In this document: piece by piece, positions 27,401-36,400 of the stretch
Numbering within the stretch: the stretch's first letter is position 1
Layout of the letters: each line of letters starts with the position of its first letter
Assembly: GCF_004798865.1 (NCBI RefSeq)
Contig: NW_025336088.1
Coordinates: 1,092,864 to 1,156,863, forward strand
Origin: Varanus komodoensis
Taxonomy: Eukaryota; Chordata; Lepidosauria; Squamata; Varanidae
Direction of reading: 5' to 3'
Length of the DNA: 64,000 nucleotides
Notes under the pieces: model-generated
Told to the model about the DNA's origin: nothing
The model's database searches: none
The model's input: only the letters and a program-made list of their open reading frames with translations
Made by a program: the position numbers and the translations under genes

Positions 27401-30400
27401 GCACATATTTTTCTTCCTTCTTCGTTGTGGCCTCTGTATCACACATATGGGTGCTGCACCTGCGCAGTGCCTTTGGCTGAAAGATTGCAAGTTAACGGTT
27501 TTTGGCGGGAAAAGCTCAGCTCCCCCTCCCCCATAGCCTATAAAGAGTGGAGCATCCGCCATTTTGTTCAGTCTTTGCGACCGCCGTTCACTGTGCCTCG
27601 TGCCGCTCTTGCTCTGACCGTTGCGCGTCTAGCCTGTTCTTCTTCTCGATTGTTCTCCCAGTTGTTATAGCCCCAGTATTTCTTCTAGTTCTTGTTAGTT
27701 CATGATAGTTCTAATAGTTCTTGTAGTTTTCTCTATCATTCTACCTTCCTTTCGATCTTCTATCTAAAAAAAAACAAACAAACCCAAAAATATATACTTA
27801 CCCTCTGTACTATCTCCCTTTTTTCTCTTTCTTGCGATGGCGCAGCGAGCAGCTTCCTGCAAATGCATGGAGTGTGGGTCAAAAATGTCTCCGACCGACC
27901 CGCATGACCTATGCCTCCTCTGCTTGCAGGAGGGGCATAGGACTGATAAATGCTCTCACTGCCTGGCCTTCTCTAAGCAGGCCAGGAAGAACCGTGAGAA
28001 TCGCCTGCAGAGGCTCTTGTGGGATCAGGCTCTCATGCAGTCTGACCCGCTCGTTGCTGCTCCGAAGCCTGGCTCCGCTTCAATTCGACATCGTTCCTCC
28101 TTCGAGTCCTATCCGGTTTACACCATGCTCGCCGGTACTACTTGATGAAATACTACAACTTCTTCGTAAAGGAGCGATTCGTCAAGTAACCCCACCTGAC
28201 AGACTCCACGGATTCTATTCCAGATATTTTACGGTCCCGAAGCAGGATAGTGGTCTACGTCCGATTTTGGACTTACGTAATCTGAATCGATTTATCGTGA
28301 CAAAAAGGTTTTGAATGACCACCCTTCAAAATATTTTGCCGCTGCTAAGGAAAGAGGATTGGTTCACCTCATTGGACTTGAAGGACGCCTATTTCCACAT
28401 TTCGATCCACCCGAGTTATAGGCGTATCCTTCATTTTGCTGTAGTACCCCATTTCTATGAATTTACAGTTTTACCTTTTGGACTGGCCACTGCTCCGAGA
28501 GTGTTCACCAAATGTATGGCCCCTGTGTGCGCTTTCCTACGCCTCCAAGGCATACAAATTTACTCATATCTTGATGATTGGCTGCTAGTGTCCCAATCTT
28601 GGGAAGGACTTCTCGCATCCATCCGTTCAACCTGTGCCTTGTTGGATGATCTGGGCCTATGCATTAATACTAAGAAATCTTCTCTTCTTCCGACGCAGAC
28701 ACTTACCTTCATTGGAGCCCGCCTGGATTCGACATTGGGGAAAGCCTTCCTTCCTCAGGACAGACAACAGATTCTTGCTTGCCTCATCCATCGAATGCGA
28801 CGAGACAGGACGGTCCCGGCAAAGTCCATCCAGAGGATCCTGGGACATATGGCTTCCTTGGTTGCTGTGGTGCCACACTCCAGACTTCGACTCTGTCCAT
28901 TACAACTCCTCTTCAACAAGATGTTCCACCCACAGAGCGAACCACCGTCGAAATTGATTCGAATCCCATCCTCGGTGCTCCATTCTCTGCTCTGGTGGTC
29001 AGTACCAGCCAATCTGACTGTTGGGGTTCCCTTCAGGCCACGATGTCCTTTGATAACCCTTGGTACCAATGCATCTCTTCTGGGATGGGGAGCGATATGC
29101 TCCGGCCTATGCACCCAAGGCACGTGGAATCGTCGAGAATCCATGAATCAGATCAGCCTCCTGGAGCTGCTGGCAGTATTCAAGGCCCTACGCTCTTTCG
29201 AGGATGTTGTCCAACATTGGGTCGTTCAGATAACTTCGGACAATATAGCCACCGTCTTCTATCTGAACAAACAAGGTGGAACAAAGTCCCCAACTTTGGC
29301 CAGATTTTCAATGAAAATTTGGGACTGGTGCATTCCGAGAAACATTACGCTGATGGCAGTCCATCTGGCTGGTACGGACAATGTGCAAGCAGACCTCCTC
29401 AGCAGGCACATGTTCATCTCTCACAAATGGGAACTAGATCCTTGGACACGCGACCATCTCTTTCATCGCTGGGGGTTCCCCAATGTGAATTTATTCGCCA
29501 CCCAACAGAACAAGGTGTGTGATGCTTACTGTTCGAGAGTGGGAATCGGGGATGGATCCCTAGGGGATGCATTCATGATCCTCTGGTACAACCTGATCTT
29601 TTACGCCTTCCCTCCATTCCCTCTTATGATGAGAGTGATAGCAAAGATATACGATTGAGCCTTGGGGATACTCATTGCCCCTTGGTGGCCACGCCAAGCT
29701 TGGTTTGTGACACTGCTTGACATTTCTCGCGGGGAATACCTCCATCTACCACTGCTTCCGTACCTCATAACCCAACAGGGCAGTACACTTCACCATCCAG
29801 ATTTACTGTCATTGAACTTACAGCGTGGTGAATCCGATAGCTACCATTGCGCCACCGGTATCGACGACAACTTCAAGTGAATCGAATCCTGCCGTCAAAT
29901 CCAGTGGGTTTGGTGTTTCCTCTTCATTTCTTCCTTCCATACCATCGGATTCAAGGATTGATCCATCGAATCCGACAGCCTTTCATCCTGATATCCAACA
30001 CATCCTTGATTCTGCTTTGAAGCCGTCCACATGGAAGTCCTACGCGGCTAAATGGAAACAATTTTCTACCTTTGCCGAGTCTCGTTCGTTCTCTCCATTT
30101 ACATCATCAATACATCAAATCCTTCCATTAGAACTGCACCATTCCGAATTGAAACCGTCTTCAGTTAAAGTGTATACGGCAGCAATAGCCTACCATTGTG
30201 GCTCGGTTAACGGATCAACCATCTCTCAACCTACTGTTAAGAGGTTTCTTAAAGGACTTCATAATCTTAATCCATCAATCAGGCCAGTAATGCCTACATG
30301 GAGTCTCTCTGTTGTTCTGCAAGCGCTTACGAGAGCTCCTTTCGAACCAGTCGATTTACGTCTGGTTTCATGGAAGACAGCGTTTCTTGTTGCAGTCACT

Positions 30401-33400
30401 TCAGCCCGAAGAGCCAGTGAGCTCTGCGCTCTCTGCATAGACCCTCCTTACCTGAATTTTCACAGAGAAAAGGTCGTTTTGCGCCTCGATCCATCTTTTC
30501 TTCCAAAGGTGGCTACATCTTTTCATATGGGCCAGGATATTATCTTACCTGCCTTTTTTCCGTCGCTGTCAACTCCATTAGAAAGATTGTTGCACTCACT
30601 TGACGTTCGGCGCTGCTTAGCCTTCTAAAGATCGAGGACTGAATCTATTTGACGCTCAAATAGACTATTTGTTAAATATTCCACCAGAGATCAAGGCAAT
30701 CCAGTCACTCCGCAGAGACTTTCCAAGTGGATAGTCCATACTATCACTTTATCCTATCAACTGGCTAAGATTGACTTACCTACAGCCTCTCGAAGCCATT
30801 CAACGAGGGCTGTTGCAGCATCATCTGCCTTTGCATCGGGGGTCCCGATTGATGATGTATGCCGAGCTGCTACTTGGGCGAACCCTTGCACTTTCGCCAG
30901 ACATTATTGTCTAGATGTTCGGGCTCGGCAAGATTGCTCCTTTGGCAGAGCCATTCTTTCATCTATTCTTCATTGAGGACACCTCCCCTCCTCCTTTTAT
31001 GGTAAACTTGTTAATCTACCCATATGTGCGATGCACAGAGGCCCCGACGAAGAAAAGCAGGTTGCCGGCTGCCGGCCCCACTCAGTGTCGGTGAGTAGAC
31101 ATATTCATCAGTACTGAAAGTTTTCCCTTTTTTCATGGTACCAATCTTTTTTCCTATCTCATACTGGCAATTTTTTTCCACATGGGGGCATACGTTCAGT
31201 CGTCAAAGACTGAACAAAATGGCAGACGCTCCGCTCTTTATAGGCTATGGGGGAGGGGGAGGGGAGCTTTTCCTGCCAAAAACCGTTAGCTGTCAATCTT
31301 CCGGCCAAAGGCACTGCGCAGGTGCAGCACCCATATGTGTGACTGCACAGATGGCCACTCGAAGAACATCAGTTACAGGTTAGCAACCTGCTTTTTTTAC
31401 CCTAATCAGTGATCTAGGCAGCTTGGTAAATTCTAACTGATGGAACAGCCAGTGCTGAAAAACCCATTTGAATCTAGTTTCTCTTCAAAGCTGGTAATAT
31501 GCTGTGGAGGCTTAGCTTCCACCAGCCCTTCTGTTATATTGCACACATTATTTACAAAGTTGCTTTTCAACTTCCAGCAAGTGTACATGCAACTTTGTCC
31601 TTTGCAAAACCCTGTTTTAAAGCAGTTTTTGAAAAAAGAGATTGGGACCTAAGAAGGACCATTTGCAGTAGAAACAACCCTAACCCTAACTCATGAACAC
31701 CTAAGCATCCCTCCAAACACCCGCAAAGACCTTGCAGAAAAGGCTGTTTGGATGCCATCCCTCCTTTCAGCAGCATTCTTGGTAGGTATTTGCAGTGCAC
31801 AAATGTTCCAAGGGACCCCTCAGTTTTACAAGTGACCCCAAACTGATAGTGACTTTGGGAGCTGCAAAAATTGTAGGGATTCCCAGTGATGCAAGTAAAT
31901 GCTGTTTGATAGCTCACCTGTTATGTCCTACTTCAGACTTCTGAAAGTGATTAAAATCTATGTTTGAGCAGGAAGATGTACAGGTATATGGAGCCCATAT
32001 GGAGTACACTGTCCTAGCAAAAACCCTTTCAATGTCAGAGCTCCTGTTAGTGGGAATCCTCTCTGGTTTGGACAGTTGTGCTGATGCTAGTGGGGGGCAC
32101 TAGGGATACTTGATCTCCCCCAGGACACCTGAGGAGTCTGCTGCAAATGGGGGCATGGGCCTTTGTTTGCAAATAAGGAACTCCCACCTGTCAGATACTT
32201 GCAAAGGGGGGAGAATGTTTATCTGTGACCTGGGGCAGGCACTGCACAGGGCCAGGTACCCATCAGCAGACACCCCCTGGCCAGGACCCACCCCAGAGTC
32301 CTCCTGTACTACCCCTCCCTGCCAGATTTGTTCAGAACTGGCAGGGTGTTTTTAAAAATGAGCTTGATTATTTGTACACATGATAGGGATAAAAAGATCC
32401 AAACGCAAGGACAACAACAGGCAGCCCTTGCAAGGTGGAGCAGGGGCAACTTCAAAGGGTGGCTCGTGGATGCGCAAGCTGGTTTGGCAGCCAGTTTTTG
32501 TAACTTTTTCCCCAGAAAAGATTTAAAATGTATAGTCAAGCCACACCAACCCAAAACGTCTTGCAGCAGCAGCAGAAGGGGGAAGGAAACATCTAATTTA
32601 GTGGGTGGTCCTGCCCCTCTGAGGGTGGTGGAAAGATCCAGGATGGTGGTGATGAGTTTTCAATTTGCAGGAGGCAATAGACTGAACACAAAGAAAGAGA
32701 CACTGGGACACTAGAGTTGTCATCCAAGAGGAAAGGGGGTGGCACCTGAAAAAAGTTTGGGGGGCACTGGTCTAATTCCTCCCAGAGAGTCCACTGGGAT
32801 ACTTGTGGGAGGACCAGCTAGGGAGTAGGGGCACCCTACCCATGATGTGCCCAATTTTGTGAGGGGTGCAGCATAACTTATTATGTTATGCAAACCTGCC
32901 AGTGGCTACTTACATCTCTCTCCTTCAAGCTCTTCTGTGTCTTTTTGCCTTTACTGCTCCAGTCCTTACAGGTCTGGAAGCTGATCTGCCAGCATTGACC
33001 ACCCATGATGAGGAGAATTCTGATATCTGATTATTTGTTGCTCTTTCCTTTTCTAGCAACCATTGCCCCTTCAGATAGCCCCTATGCTCAGGTGCCCATC
33101 TTTCCTTTGATCCCCAACCGGGATGGCATGATGAAAGGGAAACCAAAGAAAGATATCCCTAAGCTGGAGATGCAGAGGAGGATGGAACCCATCTCATCTT
33201 TTGAGGACCATTTCTTCAATAGAAAAAGGTGGCTAAAGCAAGAGGTGAGTTCAGAAGTTCATTCATGCAGGGTCAAACCCAGCATCTGTTAGTAACACCA
33301 GCCTTCAGCAGACCTGATAATTACACTCTTTTTCCACTTCTGCTTTATGCTTTGCTTTGCTTTGCACAGCCTAAATCCTTGAAGGATCCCAAAGCTTCCC

Positions 33401-36400
33401 TCACTCTCACACCAGAAATGAAACAGAGGCGGCGGCGTTTGACTATTGACAACCTGGAGGAGATCCGAAAAGAAGTAAGCAGTTAAGGAGCGATACTACT
33501 TACTGGGCTGGATCCAGGTTAAATCAGTCTTGTTTATTTATTTATTTATCTTCTCTACTGTCCCACAGCTGAAGCTTTCTTTGCAGTTTACACACTCCAT
33601 AAAAACAAATGATGGAAATACATTTAAAATATCATAAAAATCAGAATAGACATTAAAAAGTTAAAACAACTAAAACAAATGATAATACAGGAACAATACA
33701 AATTAAATGACATGGACTGTTAAGCAGCCTTGTGAAAAGAAATGGAAATTGAAAATTAAAGAATTAATAATAAATTTGGTACCAGCAGCAAAATTGATAA
33801 AAGCAAAGAACTAGAAGGGTTTTTACGAATATGTATTAATAAATGAAGAGGATATTAAACCTTCAACAGATGTAATTCAATTTTGAATGGAAGGGTGTAT
33901 TTCTGAAAGAGTGGAAAAATGAAGGAAAAAAATACTATACAGCTATGGTCCCAGTAGAGGTGTGCACTAAGGGTGATTTTCTTTTACATATTTCTTTTGT
34001 GTATTTTGTGTTGTTTCCTTTTATTATATGATTTTTGTATTTGCATTTGTACTCTTTTAAAAATAAAATTATTTTTTAAAAAAGGACTGTTAGTCAACAT
34101 GCTTCCATAATACAATATAATATAATGTAAATGTCTTACAGGGGACAGTCTTAACCTGATGCCAAAATGATGTCAAAGTTGGTGCCAGGTGGACCTCAGT
34201 GGGGGCTTGTTCCATAACTTGGGGCTGCCACTGAGAAGGCCCTTCTCCTTCTTGCTACCAACCAAGCCTCGCTTGGAGATGGCAATGAGATGCAGGCCCC
34301 ATCTCTTGATCATAGCATGTAGGTAGATAGGTCCATACAGTCCAGCATTATATTCCCAAAAGTGACTGGACAGGTGTTGTTGGGTATGACCACAACAATC
34401 CTCCTTGGTTGACTGTCCCACCCACCCAGAAATCTGGTGAAGGAAAAGGGCCAGTAGCCTAGGCAAAACTTCTCTGAACTCTTAGATTGGAATGCTTTCC
34501 CCAGTTCCCACTATTTCCTTAATAAGGATTTTTTTCCTAATTAAAAAAAATCCTTTCCCAATTCCAGCAGCCCTCTGCATCACATTCTGCATTATCCTTC
34601 CCAGTTGCTTTCTGGGAAGGCTATGTGCCTCCATAACCGGCCCCACACAGTTAAGCAGTTGCCTGGGGGGCTAGTGTTGTGTCTGTGGCAAAGGCTGCAA
34701 CTGTCCAGAAATGACATTTCGCTAAAAAAAATCGCCATTAACTCTGAGTAGTTAGGTCCTCTGTTCTCATTAAATCAGGCTTCATATGCTAAACTAGCCA
34801 TTTACTGGAAGGCTTTGCAGTAATGCTAGTAGCTCACAAGTGCAGAGATGTCAAGGAAAAGACTGACACAGAGATATAACGGGGCTCTCCAGCTCAGCAC
34901 CAATCTTCAAAGAAGAATGTGTTCTGAAACAGCAGATCTTTATGTTCAAGCAGCTAACATTATCAAGATACAATACATTGGTACCTCGGCTCACGAATGC
35001 CTCAGTTCACGACCAAATCGGGTTGCAAACAAAAATTTCATAAAAATTTTGACTCAGGTCGCAAACTCTGCATTGGGTGGCGACCGCATTCGTGGCCATC
35101 TCCCCCCACCCCCCCGACTGCGGAGATGGCCACAATCACACTCGTGCTCGTGCAAGGAAGACGGGTGTGATTGCGGTTGTGCTCGGGGGGTGGGGAGATG
35201 GCCACGATCGTGCTGGGGGGCAGTGAGGGGAGATGGCCGAGATCACACCTATCTTTTCTGCATGAGCGCGCCCATCTTTCCTGCATGAGCACAACCACGA
35301 TCTCGGCCATCTCCCCCCTTCCAGCACGCTCGTGCCCAACTCCCCCCCCCCCGCACCCCCCCAATTCCCCCCCCCCCCCCCCCCCACAAGCGCGCCCATG
35401 ATCGCGCCCATCTATGGCTGCGATCGCTATAGCGGTCGTGCTGGGGATGTGGGGGGAGAGATGGCCGCGATCTTTGTTGTTCTTTGTCACTTTGCTTCAA
35501 TTTTTTCTGATTAAAAAAAAATAGTTACAAAACGGATTAACCTTATTTGCATTGAACCTTATGGGGAAATTTGACTTGGCTCACGACCAATTTGGGTGAC
35601 GACCAGAGTCCTGGAATGGATTAAGTTTGTGAACCAAGGTACCACTGTACTTTATTGTTATGATCACAGCTATTTCAAAATATATTTAATGTGAAATACT
35701 TTGCTTTCTGTCCTAATCAGTAGCTGTGATGTTAAATGTTTAGGTCTGACTGAAAATCAGTGGAGCTTGACTAACTTGGCCCATTGATTTCAATGCTACC
35801 AAAGTACAACTGATTTATTTAAAAAACAGTGTGGTAGGAAGAATATAAGATAACATTTCCCTCTGGATTTGGCATTCAACAAGCAGATTGAATCCTCTGC
35901 AGTGGATTATAAGTATTATTAGAACAAAACAAGCAATGCCCTGTCCACCAGATATCACATTAAGCCAGAAATCCTGACTTAATAAAACATGATATGAACA
36001 AGAGGAGCTGTCAAGGGCATTTTGGAGGGTATTCCTTCATAAGGCTGCCATAAGCAGGAGACAACCTGACAGCATTTGACAACAGCAACATGAACAAGTG
36101 ATGAGCTAATTCACACAGCCTCTCTGTTTCTCCCTTCATTTGACTGTGTGAACAAACCAGAAAAGGCACAGCTTTCCAGTTTGTTCAACCTGGGAGTATG
36201 CTTAAGTACACACAAACAAGCCAGGATTTGTAAACCAATTTCAAACTCTTCCTGATTTGTTTATTCACTCATGTGAAGGGAGGAATGAACAGCAGGGTGC
36301 ACTTGCAAGTTACTCTTACGGACTATCAAGCCCATAGGGTTGCCCTCCCATGAGGCAGGATAAATCCACTGCCTCAGGTAGTAATGTGGCAAATTTTGTT

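Noticed and set aside
31676-31692. CCCTAA telomere-like units
   Set aside because: Only about two and a half units, expected by chance.
34848-35514. Several overlapping open frames on both strands, up to 150 residues
   Set aside because: They are Gly-, Pro- or Arg-rich readings of C/G homopolymers and GGAGATGGCC repeats inside the Tigger-like element, not genes.
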